A stretch of 64,000 nucleotides of DNA from the NCBI RefSeq assembly GCF_007970185.1, contig NZ_CP042431.1, positions 5,952,001 through 6,016,000 on the forward strand, given 5' to 3'. Below the pieces are notes generated by a model. That model saw only the letters and a list, made by a program, of their open reading frames with translations. It was not told the DNA's origin and did not search any database. The translations under genes were made by a program, and so were the position numbers. Below, in pieces: positions 34,600 through 44,867 of this stretch. Numbering within the stretch: the stretch's first letter is position 1; each line of letters begins with the position of its first letter. The stretch comes from Pseudobacter ginsenosidimutans (lineage in GTDB: Bacteria; Bacteroidota; Bacteroidia; Chitinophagales; Chitinophagaceae).

Positions 34600-36213
34600 T
34601 CAGAAGCCTGTACGGGCGATACCCAGCGCTCTTGAATTGATTTTGGTTATAACATAATCGATCGATACGCCACGTGAAGTGCGTGGGGCTTCCAGCGTTT
34701 TTTGTGCGCCGGCCCCAACATCGTTGAAGAGTAAACGCTGCACTTTTACCACTCTGTTTTCTGGACCGAGGTATTTTATCTCCAGTTCGATCTGGTCCAG
34801 TGGAAATGAACTGGTATTGGAAACAGTGAAGTATAAATTGGAAATGCCTCCCAGTACGCCGGTGCGGAATGGACTGGCAGCCACCTGAACCATCTGGTAG
34901 ATCTTTTCACGGGCTGCGGCCACATCTGCTTCCCGAACGGGCCTGGGCTCGTCCTTCCTGGTAATCACTGCCTGGGTGACTTTCATTTCCTGCGGGTCTT
35001 TTTCCTGGAAGGTAACCGCAGCATCATTATTGTTCACAACAGGAGGGAGCTGCTTATCTTTTTCAGCCAGTTGCCGGCCGGAATTGTTATCCTGGATATG
35101 GCTTTGCTCCCCATCAGGAGGCGTACTTTCTTCTGCATATTCTGCATTGTTTGGAGCGGTAGTTTCACCGGCTTTTTGCTCCGGCTGAATTCCAGCCTGA
35201 CGCTGGGCTTCCCTTTCCTGCAGGCGCTGCACCAGCTGGTCGAGCGCTTTCTGGTTCTCACTGCCGCTCTTGCTGTACGTCAGCGCCATCCCAATGACGA
35301 TACCACCCAGCAACAGACATGCAGCAACGATGCTGCGCATGAGCAGAAGATGTTTCCTTCCTGACTGATTGCGCATAGGGATCACCGGAACAGTCTCTTC
35401 CTGTTGCTTATTGATAAGGGACGAGAAATTGGCGGGTTGCTCAACAGGAGTTTTGGCCTGTTGGGTTTTTGAAGTATTGGATTGCTGGTTCCATTGCTGA
35501 ATGGCCTGCTGTGCTGTTTGTTTTTTGGAAGCAGCAGCGGCAGCGGCCTGAATGGATTCTGCCAATGCAGCGGCACGGGCTTCCAGTGCTTTGGCGGCTT
35601 CCTGAGATACACGCGCTTCTTCCTGTTTATCGGATTCCATATTGCCGGAGAAAGCCTGCGTTACCGGAACGGTAGTTTCTTTTTTTGCCTGAACAGGTTG
35701 AGTCTTTACAATTTCCTCAGAGCCTGTCTGCTGAACAGCCTGCTTTTGCCTGAATCCAGCAGGCAGCGTTACATATACTTTTCCGGTACCGGTTTTCACC
35801 ACAGGTTTGGAAACGGGAATATTTTCGCTGGTTTCTTTGGGGCTGTTCACTGCAGCAGCGATCGTCTGTTCAGTATTGCCCTGGACAGCTGTATTTGTTT
35901 GTGCAGTGAAAGCGGGAGTGGAAGTATGTTCAACGGCGGGCAGGGATTGTTCCTGTTTGCCGAGTTGTTGCTGTGCTGCATGGATGGCATGCTGCTGAGC
36001 GGAACTGCTGCGTTTGTAGAACCTGTCGTACGGCTGCTCTTCCACCACCGGGGCGAAGGCCTTGAGTTCATCAATTTCACTGGGATACCGCCAGGCTGCG
36101 CTCCTGCCTTCGAGCCATACGAGGTCGTAAGGCTTGATTCCCTTCTTCACCAGTTCCTCAACCGTGTAAGGCCCGGTCTGTTTATTATCTCGCAGCAATA
36201 AATACTTGTTCAT
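34600..36213 (-). CDS. GYF-domain membrane protein
   Basis: A 537-residue protein. Residues 1-65 are a GYF_2 (DUF4339) domain (LLRDNKQTGPYTVEELVKKG, then YDLVWLEGRSAAWRYPS), a peptide-binding module common in Bacteroidota membrane proteins. A long glutamine/alanine-rich linker (about 70-285) is followed by one membrane helix (SIVAACLLLGGIVIGMALTY, about 290-310), a charged stalk, and a C-terminal beta domain (about 420-537, ISNLYFTVSNTSSFPLDQIE). The C-terminal part would be periplasmic. It is divergent from gyrA. Function unknown. Confidence 0.8.
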   Translation of the reverse strand: MNKYLLLRDNKQTGPYTVEELVKKGIKPYDLVWLEGRSAAWRYPSEIDELKAFAPVVEEQPYDRFYKRSSSAQQHAIHAAQQQLGKQEQSLPAVEHTSTPAFTAQTNTAVQGNTEQTIAAAVNSPKETSENIPVSKPVVKTGTGKVYVTLPAGFRQKQAVQQTGSEEIVKTQPVQAKKETTVPVTQAFSGNMESDKQEEARVSQEAAKALEARAAALAESIQAAAAAASKKQTAQQAIQQWNQQSNTSKTQQAKTPVEQPANFSSLINKQQEETVPVIPMRNQSGRKHLLLMRSIVAACLLLGGIVIGMALTYSKSGSENQKALDQLVQRLQEREAQRQAGIQPEQKAGETTAPNNAEYAEESTPPDGEQSHIQDNNSGRQLAEKDKQLPPVVNNNDAAVTFQEKDPQEMKVTQAVITRKDEPRPVREADVAAAREKIYQMVQVAASPFRTGVLGGISNLYFTVSNTSSFPLDQIELEIKYLGPENRVVKVQRLLFNDVGAGAQKTLEAPRTSRGVSIDYVITKINSRALGIARTGF

Positions 36214-36604
36214 AGATCACCGATAAGCGTGCAAAAATAGTTTTACCACAGGGGGATCATGGCGCAAAACGCTGACTGATGGCTTATTCCACAGCAGGGT
36301 AGGATCAATAGAGGATATTGGAGGGTATTGGAGTTTTGTAAGGTAATTGCAAGTTAACTGTTGAGTAGGGTTAAACCAAAAACCAGGCCACTTAAATTAT
36401 GAAAGCGACGTTAAAAAACGTGGCGGAATTTCCCCTTCAAAACCCATTGAAAATCTGCATAAGTTGCTCACATCAGTGGATAAAATAGGAGGGTAAAAAC
36501 AGGCTTTATTCCGCGGTTTTACGATGCAAATAAGGTAAATTTGCGCCTTCACGTTCCGCCTTCCGGGCGGAAAAAAAACGGATCAAAAAATACAGGAAGC
36601 AAGT
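36214..36604. promoter_or_regulatory. gyrA upstream region
   Basis: The 391 nt between divergent genes hold no ORF. A -7 box TAAATTTG (36536-36543) without a clear TTG partner precedes a leader hairpin at 36554-36572, about 30-50 nt before the gyrA start. Repressor sites were not recognised. Confidence 0.55.
36536..36572 (+). promoter_or_regulatory. gyrA -7 box and 5' leader hairpin
   Basis: TAAATTTG at 36536-36543 fits the Bacteroidota -7 consensus. The predicted transcript then begins with a GC-rich hairpin TTCCGCC / GGCGGAA (36554-36560 and 36566-36572) followed by eight A. This could tune gyrA mRNA stability or translation (inference). Confidence 0.5.
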
Positions 36605-39238
36605 ATGGAAGAGAATCTTATACCACAAGAAACGAATGACCAGAACCGGATCGTTCCTGTGAACATCGAAGAGCAGATGAAAACGGCTTATATCGATTAC
36701 TCCATGAGCGTGATCGTAGGCCGTGCATTACCGGATGCGCGCGACGGATTCAAACCTGTTCACCGCCGCATTCTGTTTGCCATGAATGAACTGGGTGTGC
36801 ATTTCAATAAACCCCACAAGAAATCCGCCCGTATCGTGGGTGAGGTGTTGGGGAAATACCACCCGCACGGTGACAGTTCTGTATACGATGCCATGGTGAG
36901 AATGGCCCAGGAATGGAGCATGCGTTATACACTGGTAGACGGTCAGGGTAACTTCGGTAGCCAGGATGGTGATCAGCCGGCTGCCATGCGTTATACCGAG
37001 GTGCGCCTGCAACGTGCAGCAGAAAGCATGCTGATGGATATCGATAAGGACACTGTGGACTTCCAGCTCAACTTCGACGACTCCCTTGAAGAACCAACTG
37101 TATTGCCTACACGCTTACCCAACCTGCTCCTCAACGGATCAAGTGGTATTGCGGTGGGTATGGCCACCAATATGATGCCCCATAACCTTTCCGAGGTGAT
37201 CGACGGCTGTGTGGCGTATATTGATAAACGTGATATCACCGTAGATGAGATGATGCATTATATCAAGGCTCCTGACTTCCCAACAGGTGGCATCATCTAC
37301 GGTATGGAAGGTATCAAATCCGGTTATCATACCGGCCGGGGCAGGGTTGTACTCCGCGGACGTGTTCATGTTGACACCAAAAGCAGCGGACGCGAACAGA
37401 TCATCATTACAGAAGTGCCTTTCCAGGTGAACCGTGACGCGCTCTGCGATCGCATCGGTCAACTGGTGAACGAAAAAGTACTGGAAGGCATCGCCCATAT
37501 CAATAACGAATCCAACAATAAGGAAGGTACCCGTATTGTGGTAGACCTGAAAAGGGATGCGATCTCCAATGTGGTGATCAACCAGCTCTACAAATTCACC
37601 GAGCTGCAGACTTCATACGGTATTAACAACGTAGCACTCGTAAAAGGCCGCCCACGTACCCTGAACGTTATTGAAATTATTGCTGAGTTCATCGAATTCC
37701 GCCACGAAGTGGTAGTCCGCCGTACTAAATTCGAACTGAAGGAAGCTCAGAAGAAAGCGCATATCCTGCAGGGTTATCTTATCGCACTGGACCACCTGGA
37801 CGAAGTGATCGCCCTGATCCGCGCATCCGCTACGCCGGAGATCGCAAAGGAAAGTCTCGTGAACGCAGGCTGGGGACTGGACGAGATCCAGGCCAAAGCC
37901 ATCCTCGAATTACGTCTCCAGCGTTTGACAGGCATGGAACGTGAGAAGATCAAAGAAGAATATGATGAATTGATGAAATTGATCAACTATCTCACAGAAC
38001 TGCTTAGCAACGAAGGAATGAGGTATGATGTGATCAAGAACGAGCTCCTCGAGGTGAAAGACAAATTCGGTGATGAACGCAAAACCGAGATCACTTTCCT
38101 GGACGATGAAGTGAGCATCAAAGACCTGATCAAGGAAGAAGATGTGGTGATCACCATCTCACATCTCGGTTATATCAAACGTACACCCGCATCCGAATTC
38201 CGCGCACAACGCCGTGGAGGTCGTGGCGTACAGGGAGGCAAAACCCGCGAGGAAGATTATATCGAACATCTCTTCGTGGCCAGCACCCACCACACTATGC
38301 TCTTCTTCACAGAAAAGGGAAGGGTTTACTGGCTTAACGTTTACCAGATCCCCGATGGTGAGAAAACCGGCAAGGGACGCGCCATCCAGAACATGATCCA
38401 GATCGCTCCGGACGATAAGGTCCGCGCCATCATCGATGTGAAGGACTTCGCCGACAAGGATTATGTGAATGGCCATAATATTGTACTTTGTACGAAGAAG
38501 GGTATCATCAAAAAGACAGCGCTGGAAGATTTCAGCCGCCCGCGTCAAACCGGTGTGAATGCCATCACCATCAATGAAGGCGATGAACTGCTGGAAGCCA
38601 GACTGACTGACGGTAACAGCGAGATCATGATGGCTGTGAAAAGTGGAAGGGCCATCCGTTTCCCTGAAGAAAAAGTAAGGGCTACCGGCCGTGGCGCCAT
38701 CGGTGTAACTGGTATTGAAGTGGATGACAATAATGATGAAGTAATTGGCATGATATGTGTCAACAGTGGAGATACAACTCGTACAGTGTTGGTAGTGAGC
38801 GAAAAAGGATATGGAAAGAGAACGCAGGTTGAAGAATATCGCGTTACCAACCGCGGTGGTAAAGGGGTGAAAACCATCAGTGTTACTGATAAGACCGGAT
38901 CCCTGGTAGGAATCCTGGATGTTACCGAAAAGGAAGACCTCATGATCACCTGTAAGAGTGGTATCATCATCCGTATGCCGGTTGGCGGCATCAGTGAGCT
39001 GGGCCGCGCAACACAGGGTGTGAAACTGATCCGTGTGGAAGATGGAGACGAAATTGCCGCCATCACCAAACTGGACGAATCTGAAGATGATGAAACCCCT
39101 GTTATCGAGGGAGCGGTTGTTGAAGGTGCGGAAGGTGTTGAAGCTGCCGGCGAAACAACTGGTGAAGCAGGTAATAATGAAGATGCTGCAACCGGAGAAG
39201 CCGCAGAAGCATCTGAAGAAGGACCTGACAATAACTAA
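36605..39238 (+). CDS. gyrA: DNA gyrase subunit A
   Basis: An 877-residue topoisomerase subunit that cleaves and reseals DNA during supercoiling. It starts [20 protein letters not shown]. The catalytic tyrosine is Tyr130 in [11 protein letters not shown]. In the quinolone region [10 protein letters not shown], Ser91 and Asp95 sit at the positions of E. coli Ser83 and Asp87, so the wild-type residues are present. The GyrA box QRRGGRG begins the C-terminal beta-pinwheel (about residues 540-830). The last 50 residues are an acidic, low-complexity tail ([19 protein letters not shown]). Confidence 0.97.
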   Translation: MEENLIPQETNDQNRIVPVNIEEQMKTAYIDYSMSVIVGRALPDARDGFKPVHRRILFAMNELGVHFNKPHKKSARIVGEVLGKYHPHGDSSVYDAMVRMAQEWSMRYTLVDGQGNFGSQDGDQPAAMRYTEVRLQRAAESMLMDIDKDTVDFQLNFDDSLEEPTVLPTRLPNLLLNGSSGIAVGMATNMMPHNLSEVIDGCVAYIDKRDITVDEMMHYIKAPDFPTGGIIYGMEGIKSGYHTGRGRVVLRGRVHVDTKSSGREQIIITEVPFQVNRDALCDRIGQLVNEKVLEGIAHINNESNNKEGTRIVVDLKRDAISNVVINQLYKFTELQTSYGINNVALVKGRPRTLNVIEIIAEFIEFRHEVVVRRTKFELKEAQKKAHILQGYLIALDHLDEVIALIRASATPEIAKESLVNAGWGLDEIQAKAILELRLQRLTGMEREKIKEEYDELMKLINYLTELLSNEGMRYDVIKNELLEVKDKFGDERKTEITFLDDEVSIKDLIKEEDVVITISHLGYIKRTPASEFRAQRRGGRGVQGGKTREEDYIEHLFVASTHHTMLFFTEKGRVYWLNVYQIPDGEKTGKGRAIQNMIQIAPDDKVRAIIDVKDFADKDYVNGHNIVLCTKKGIIKKTALEDFSRPRQTGVNAITINEGDELLEARLTDGNSEIMMAVKSGRAIRFPEEKVRATGRGAIGVTGIEVDDNNDEVIGMICVNSGDTTRTVLVVSEKGYGKRTQVEEYRVTNRGGKGVKTISVTDKTGSLVGILDVTEKEDLMITCKSGIIIRMPVGGISELGRATQGVKLIRVEDGDEIAAITKLDESEDDETPVIEGAVVEGAEGVEAAGETTGEAGNNEDAATGEAAEASEEGPDNN

Positions 39239-39281
39239 GGCAGATAAAAACCTCTTATACTATTAAATAAATAAGCAAACA

Positions 39282-40664
39282 ATGAAAAAAGTATTGCTGT
39301 TAGCGTTGCTCGCCGCACCAGGGTTGGGTTTGTATGCGCAGAAGCTGGACAAAGCGAAAGACTTACTGGGCAAGAAGAAGATCACTGAAGCAAAAACGGA
39401 GATCGACAACGTGCTGGCCGTAGAAAAGAACCAGTCTAATCCAGAGGCCTGGTACACAAAAGCTAAAGTATATGTTGCCGTTGCAGGTGATTCTGTACTC
39501 CGCAGCTCCGTGCCCGATGCACGCGAAGTAGCGTTCGAGTCACTGAAAAAATATATGGCGATGGAAGAAACACGTGAGAAGGACGCAGCCAAAAGGAACG
39601 TTCTGCTGACGCTGGATAACAGCCAGCCTTTGCTGGACCTGTATTCCGGTTATTCTTCTGCAGGCGCTACCTATTATAACGCAGGCAATTTCAACGAAGC
39701 GCTCAACAACTTCAAGAAATGTCTCGGCATCTTCGAATTCATGAGTGGCAAAAATCTCACCACGCTGAAACTGGATACTACTACAACACTGTATGCAGGT
39801 ATCTCTGCTGAAAAAGCCAGCAAGCCCGATGAAGCTGCGGTTTACTACGGTATGATCGCTGATCAGAAAGCAAAAGGTGAAGGTTTTGCAGAATTATACA
39901 AATGGCTGGCTGATTACTATCGTCAGAAGAACGATGTAACCAAGGCCCAGCATTATTCACAGCTCGGCAGGGAAGTGTATCCGCAGGATCCGTTCTGGAC
40001 CGGCTTCGAGCTGGAACTGATGCGTGAAAAAGGTTCCAAGGAAGAGCTATTCAAAAAATACGACCAGGTTCTGGCAGAGAATCCCAATAACCACCTGTTC
40101 CTCTTCAACTATGCAGTAGAAGTGTACCAGGTCGGATACAATCAGGATGCTGCACAGCGCCCGGCCAATTCCAAAGAGCTGATCGCCAAAGCAACCGAAC
40201 TGATCAAAAAATGCCTGGAGATCCAGCCTGATTATCCTAATGCCAATATGGTACTCGGACAGATCATCTATAACCAGGGTGTAGATATCAACAATGAGAA
40301 CAAAGCGATCCGTCCTCAGGGTGGTGTAAAACTCACTGCTGATCAACTGAAAAAGAAAGAAGAGCTCCGTGCCCAGGTGGTTACGAAGTTCGATGAAGCT
40401 GCTCCTTATTTTGAGAAAGTAGCCAGCAAACTGGAATCAGAAGGCAAATTGAAAATGGACGACAAAGACATTCTGAAAAACTCACTCGATCTGCTGATCA
40501 CGATCAACGAAGAGAAAGTGAGCCAGCTGGAGCAAAAGAAGAATGCTGCTGAAGCCAAGAAGAACGCTGCCGAAGTGAAAAGCCTGGAAGCCGATATCAA
40601 AAAACTCTCCGATAAAACTACCGAGTACACTGAAAAATTCAACAACGTAGACCGGAAACACTAA
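39282..40664 (+). CDS. Exported tetratricopeptide-repeat protein
   Basis: A 460-residue protein with a signal peptide (MKKVLLLALLAAPGLGLYAQ) followed by repeated helix pairs (DLLGKKKITEAKTEIDNVLA, YYNAGNFNEALNNFKKCL, AVYYGMIADQKAKGEG, AQHYSQLGREVYPQDP), i.e. TPR repeats, and a charged coiled-coil tail (about 400-455). It follows gyrA by 43 nt; a terminator at 40694-40715 follows. Role unknown; TPR proteins scaffold envelope complexes. Confidence 0.85.
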   Translation: MKKVLLLALLAAPGLGLYAQKLDKAKDLLGKKKITEAKTEIDNVLAVEKNQSNPEAWYTKAKVYVAVAGDSVLRSSVPDAREVAFESLKKYMAMEETREKDAAKRNVLLTLDNSQPLLDLYSGYSSAGATYYNAGNFNEALNNFKKCLGIFEFMSGKNLTTLKLDTTTTLYAGISAEKASKPDEAAVYYGMIADQKAKGEGFAELYKWLADYYRQKNDVTKAQHYSQLGREVYPQDPFWTGFELELMREKGSKEELFKKYDQVLAENPNNHLFLFNYAVEVYQVGYNQDAAQRPANSKELIAKATELIKKCLEIQPDYPNANMVLGQIIYNQGVDINNENKAIRPQGGVKLTADQLKKKEELRAQVVTKFDEAAPYFEKVASKLESEGKLKMDDKDILKNSLDLLITINEEKVSQLEQKKNAAEAKKNAAEVKSLEADIKKLSDKTTEYTEKFNNVDRKH

Positions 40665-40693
40665 TAAGATATAGTGGTAAAATTTAATGAGGA

Positions 40694-40720
40694 AACCCCT
40701 GAAGTGTCAGGGGTTTTTTC
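40694..40720 (+). terminator. Intrinsic terminator after TPR gene
   Basis: Stem AACCCCTGA / TCAGGGGTT (40694-40702, 40707-40715) followed by TTTTTC; it is 30 nt after the stop of the TPR gene. Confidence 0.88.
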
Positions 40721-40773
40721 TATTTTAGAGTTGTAACCCCGTTTTTTTACCCAACAACCTTTTGCCATACCAA

Positions 40774-40935
40774 ATGTCAGTGAACTCTAACGATCTGCTG
40801 CTGATTCTTTTTGTACTGGTGACCGTACCTTGTTTTTGTTACTGGATGGGCTACAGAAGTGGCGAGAAGTCCGGCGAGCTAAAAGTTTACAAGAACATGC
40901 AAGAAAAAGAAGATGCACAAGTAAGCCCTGAATAG
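40774..40935 (+). CDS. Small membrane protein, 53 residues
   Basis: An ATG at 40774 opens a 53-codon frame (MSVNSNDLLLILFVLVTVPC, then FCYWMGYRSGEKSGEL) ending with a TAG at 40933-40935. One clear membrane helix (residues 8-26) is followed by a charged tail of about 25 residues (KVYKNMQEKEDAQVSPE). It has its own terminator (40961-40993). It is too short for standard ORF cut-offs, so may be missed; translation is unproven. Confidence 0.6.
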   Translation: MSVNSNDLLLILFVLVTVPCFCYWMGYRSGEKSGELKVYKNMQEKEDAQVSPE

Positions 40936-40960
40936 GGGTGCAGTCTTGATAAAATAATTG

Positions 40961-40998
40961 AAGGCTGAACGTGATTGGATCACGCTCAGCCTTTTTTA
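40961..40998 (+). terminator. Terminator after small membrane ORF
   Basis: Stem AAGGCTGAACGTGAT / ATCACGCTCAGCCTT (40961-40975, 40979-40993) followed by a T run. It separates the region from the convergent mcrC. Confidence 0.88.
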
Positions 40999-41029
40999 TG
41001 AGGTTCTGAAAACAGCGAGCATTGCCAAT

Positions 41030-42313
41030 CTATTTGGACTGAATCCAGTTAATAAGGTATTCATGAATACAGTTTTGCCAGGTTCTGATGGTTAGGATTT
41101 GCTCAGAATATTCATCATACGGGACATGAATGAAAATTACACTACACTCCTTGTCCATTTTATCATAGGATGGTGTACGATGAAAATGGCCACTGCTTTT
41201 GTGACTTACGGAACCAGGGTAAATCAAAGCAACTTTACTTGCTCCCAAAAACTCATGGTAAGCATACATCTGTCTTAAATCTTCAGAGGAAGGGTGGAGG
41301 CCATTCAGATTTTTCCATTTCGTATCTATTACTATATTGGTACCTTCCAAATTCTTTATTAAGATATCGGGCCTGATATTGCTGCTTGAACCTTTTTCTG
41401 GCTTCCAGAAATTGACAGTATGCTGTGCGGTGATGGTTGTTCCGTTAATTTTATGCTTACGCAAACTCACATATACGAACTGCTCCCATAAATTATTCAT
41501 ATCAAACATCAGGGCCAGTACATGATTTCGTCCCCGACTTACATCAGGATGATATTGCAATAACAGGTGTTTGGAAATTTCAATGGCTTTCTTATAGAAT
41601 TGGTTCTTTCGCGAAAATTCCAGTTTTGCAAAAGTTGACTCAGTGACTTTTATATCCGCCATTTCCGGAAAAGAGAGGAGCAGCGCTCCAATCCGGCTTT
41701 GGAGTACACTATTAGTATTAATTTGCTTTAAGAGGCAAATGGTTTTGTAAAGGATCTGGTTCAATAGATGTTGCACGTTATAGGCAGTGTGCTTTACAAA
41801 AAACCTTTCCTGATGTATAAGATTATGTTGGATTTGCTTTGCGAAAAGTAGCCTTCCTTTCAATGCGGAGACATTGCCCTGCTTATGGTTATATTTCTTT
41901 ATCAATCCCAGATGTAACATTGATTCTATTTCAGTAACAAACAGTTCAAAGTACAGATCCAGAATAGTATTTGACTTTATTCTTAAATTACTGCTGCTGG
42001 TTGAATAAATATCAATAATGCCTGAAGTCCTTAACATGCCAATCAGAAGGTTCCTCCATTTGGTAACAGACCTGTCTGCTTTATCAGCTTTGGGCAAAAC
42101 TTCAATCAAAGTATTTCCTATCTGAATTACCCCAACATGCTCATTGAATCGCACGCCATTTTTAATGAGGGAGTAATAAGGGACACCTTCTTTTCCGTAG
42201 TAGTTTTCCAGGGCCTGCAAAGTATCTGCCTGAAAAGTGATACCATTTATTATTTGGCCAAGCTGAAGGATTTCATGCTCGAAAACGCTAATATGTACTG
42301 AAGGTTTAGTCAA
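41030..42313 (-). CDS. mcrC: McrC-type restriction endonuclease subunit
   Basis: A 427-residue protein. The C-terminal part has a PD-(D/E)xK nuclease core (RPDILIKNLEGTNIVIDTKW: Asp, then Asp-x-Lys) that cuts DNA in type IV (modification-dependent) restriction. The N-terminal part is the McrC dimerisation/McrB-binding region. The start is a TTG at 42313 that overlaps the mcrB stop (TTGACTAA on the minus strand); no early ATG exists, and translational coupling is likely. The sequence is visibly more AT-rich than its neighbours, suggesting horizontal acquisition. Confidence 0.88.
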   Translation of the reverse strand: MTKPSVHISVFEHEILQLGQIINGITFQADTLQALENYYGKEGVPYYSLIKNGVRFNEHVGVIQIGNTLIEVLPKADKADRSVTKWRNLLIGMLRTSGIIDIYSTSSSNLRIKSNTILDLYFELFVTEIESMLHLGLIKKYNHKQGNVSALKGRLLFAKQIQHNLIHQERFFVKHTAYNVQHLLNQILYKTICLLKQINTNSVLQSRIGALLLSFPEMADIKVTESTFAKLEFSRKNQFYKKAIEISKHLLLQYHPDVSRGRNHVLALMFDMNNLWEQFVYVSLRKHKINGTTITAQHTVNFWKPEKGSSSNIRPDILIKNLEGTNIVIDTKWKNLNGLHPSSEDLRQMYAYHEFLGASKVALIYPGSVSHKSSGHFHRTPSYDKMDKECSVIFIHVPYDEYSEQILTIRTWQNCIHEYLINWIQSK

Positions 42314-44867
42314 AATTTTCTTTCATTAAGCGATTTAATGCTTTTTCAAATGTCATCCTTATCTTATTGATTTCATAGAAATGATCCGGGTTCCGAAAAT
42401 CTATAATTTCATATAATACCTTATCATCAAATTCACTGGCAATATCCGAGTCGAAGTCTGCAAATATGTTGTTATCTATTTTTACATTTTTAGCTCTTAC
42501 AAATCCATCACCCAACACTAATCCTATTTTTTCGTAGCTGCTGAAGAAATATTCCTGAAGTAAGGGAATGATCTTATTGTAAAAAACCGATTCCAAAACA
42601 TTCATATTTGCATGATCAAATATTAAGTAACTATGACCGATAAGATGATCTTTGTCTAACAGCTTTTCTATTCTATTATTGATAGTGCTCAGGAGTTTTT
42701 GCAAGTTGACAGAGCCAATGAATGCAGGTAGCTTTTTATCATCAATAATCAATTCAGGACGTGGCGGCATTTCTTCAAAACTAAAACGTCGGCGCAATGC
42801 AGTGTCAAGAGCTTCTGCACTACGGTCCGCGGTGTTCATAGTTCCAATAATATAAAGATTATTAGGAACACCAAATGTTTCCTTACTATACGGAAGCAGA
42901 ACTTCCAGTGCGTCTTTTGCACCAAGCCTTTTATCTTCTTCAATTAGTGTGATTAGTTCTCCAAAAATCTCAGATATATTGCCTCGATTAATTTCGTCGA
43001 TTATCAGGACGTATTTCTGGGGGACCACCTTTTGGGCCTCTTCCTTGATTTCCGATTCCCATTTTTTCATTTGTTCTACAAGCGCTTTGTAATAAGTGCG
43101 CATCCCCCCGGTAATAATTTGACTGAGAATTTGAGGGGCTTCATAAATCCGTTGCAGGGTAGACTTTGTCATTGAAAGATCTCTATTTCCTGTCCTTGTC
43201 ATCATTCTGATTGAGCTTCCATTGATTCCTGTTATACTAAAAAAGGAAGTTGTAAGCTTTATCTCAAGGCCTTCCCTTTTTTCATTCGAAGGTTGTTCAA
43301 TAGCATTGATCTCTGACTCAGTTGAAGCGGTCAGGGAGTCCTCAATTTCTCTTTTTAATCTTTCAAATACAATATCAAAAGAGGGCTTTATATCATGGCT
43401 TGCATTTAAAAGGGAATACTCATTGTTCGCCTTTGCCCGTGCTGCAATGGTTTTGAAAATACCATCTTCAATTCCATAACCAACTCCCATTCCTTCCTGC
43501 TTTGGAGCAATCGGTTTGAGGCCCTCTACGAAATCCTCATAGCTCATGCTTTGATGAAATGTGGTGAATATGATTTGGCCTTCCTGTACTTTCTTATCAA
43601 ATATTTTTCTGATTTCCTTCCGTTCTTTACCAGCGATGTTTTCATCAATTGCTTCCAAAGCTCTATTTACTGTATGATAGGTTTTCCCTGTACCAGGAGG
43701 TCCAAACAATATTTGATTTAAAGGAGGCATAACCAAGTTTAGATGATTAGGTGTAGTTAATTGATTCGACAATGAGATTTTCTCAGTTTCAGGTTCAGCT
43801 TTCAGCGGCGCCAGATTGTCGTGCCTTGGATAATCATAATCACTATATAGCTTAAAGTCAGTAATAGGGAGGGGGATTATTTTATCAAACTCACTTACAA
43901 GAAAAATTATTCTGGCTGTTTTTCCATCTTCATATTCCTCAAAACGGGGGGAATATCCCATTATTCTGAGTTGGTCTTCCCAGTTTTTTTTGTCTAATTC
44001 CTCTTGATTTGTTGCAAAATCGATTACAGTAGCCTTGTAGTTTACATATCCACCAGACGAATAATAAAGGTTGAAAGATCGGTTTTCATCAATAATTTTA
44101 GTGAGAAATTCTATTGTTTCGGCTCCGCCACTGGGGCGCTTACTGTTCCAGACTATACTGGCATCGAAATCGTCGGAAAAGGATTCTATGTGCTCATCCT
44201 GCCACATTGTAGAATCAGACGCCATTAAAGCAATTACTTCTTCCTGCCATTTATCTGTAATAGAATAAATGATGCGGGAAAGAAGATGAGTATAATTGAT
44301 TGGATTGGTTATCGAAAGTTGAAATTCTTCAAAGAATGATTTAATATCCTTTACAAAATTTTCAGGATTATAATCCATTCCCAATAAATTCCTGGCAATC
44401 AGATTGCGATGCCCCTCACTTAATATTGTCAGATTATTTTCGGGGTCCAAAAGATATTTGAAGGCATTTAAGGTTGACCCTGAATTATTGTCCATCCGAG
44501 AAAACTTAAAAAGAATCAGATGCTTTATCCAGGCATTCATTCTAACATTAGCCCTGGCAAGGACTCTTTTGTCTGGGTATAGATTTCTATTGCTTTTCTC
44601 TTTTGCTTTTGAATCACAATATGATGTGATTTCCAGCAGCAGGTTAAACAGATTTTGGATGTCCTTATCAACTGCGGCTTCCTCTTTGAATTGTTGATAG
44701 TTGTCAGATAAACGAGAGATTCTCTGTATTAATTCTTCAGGAACATCCATTTCGATCCAGCTTCTCAAGGCATCGGTTCCTTTCTGAAAATAGAAATCCT
44801 CCGATTTTATGATAGCCTGTTCATTTTTGATTATAAGGTCTAATTGGTCTCGCTCAATCTTTGGCAT
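42306..44867 (-). CDS. mcrB: McrB-type AAA+ GTPase restriction subunit
   Basis: An 853-residue motor. The central-to-C-terminal AAA+ domain has Walker A (FGPPGTGKTYHTV), Walker B (LIIDEINRGNISEIF), the McrB signature MNTADRSAEALDTALRRR (arginine finger region) and an inserted beta region. The first 380 residues are not a standard McrB N-terminal domain; a segment around 265-345 (YYSSGGYVNYKATVIDFATN, ARIIFLVSEFDKI) resembles PUA/EVE-like modified-base readers (inference). It would bind modified DNA, hydrolyse GTP and recruit McrC. The start at 44867 (MPKIERDQLDLI) is the first ATG. Confidence 0.88.
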   Translation of the reverse strand: MPKIERDQLDLIIKNEQAIIKSEDFYFQKGTDALRSWIEMDVPEELIQRISRLSDNYQQFKEEAAVDKDIQNLFNLLLEITSYCDSKAKEKSNRNLYPDKRVLARANVRMNAWIKHLILFKFSRMDNNSGSTLNAFKYLLDPENNLTILSEGHRNLIARNLLGMDYNPENFVKDIKSFFEEFQLSITNPINYTHLLSRIIYSITDKWQEEVIALMASDSTMWQDEHIESFSDDFDASIVWNSKRPSGGAETIEFLTKIIDENRSFNLYYSSGGYVNYKATVIDFATNQEELDKKNWEDQLRIMGYSPRFEEYEDGKTARIIFLVSEFDKIIPLPITDFKLYSDYDYPRHDNLAPLKAEPETEKISLSNQLTTPNHLNLVMPPLNQILFGPPGTGKTYHTVNRALEAIDENIAGKERKEIRKIFDKKVQEGQIIFTTFHQSMSYEDFVEGLKPIAPKQEGMGVGYGIEDGIFKTIAARAKANNEYSLLNASHDIKPSFDIVFERLKREIEDSLTASTESEINAIEQPSNEKREGLEIKLTTSFFSITGINGSSIRMMTRTGNRDLSMTKSTLQRIYEAPQILSQIITGGMRTYYKALVEQMKKWESEIKEEAQKVVPQKYVLIIDEINRGNISEIFGELITLIEEDKRLGAKDALEVLLPYSKETFGVPNNLYIIGTMNTADRSAEALDTALRRRFSFEEMPPRPELIIDDKKLPAFIGSVNLQKLLSTINNRIEKLLDKDHLIGHSYLIFDHANMNVLESVFYNKIIPLLQEYFFSSYEKIGLVLGDGFVRAKNVKIDNNIFADFDSDIASEFDDKVLYEIIDFRNPDHFYEINKIRMTFEKALNRLMKENFD

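Noticed and set aside
36285-36296. TTATTCCACAG as a DnaA box before gyrA
   Set aside because: The spacing does not fit TTATNCACA; it has one extra base.
38545-39231. 228-codon minus-strand frame inside gyrA
   Set aside because: It is an antisense shadow with serine-rich content, opposite the well-defined gyrA C-terminal domain.
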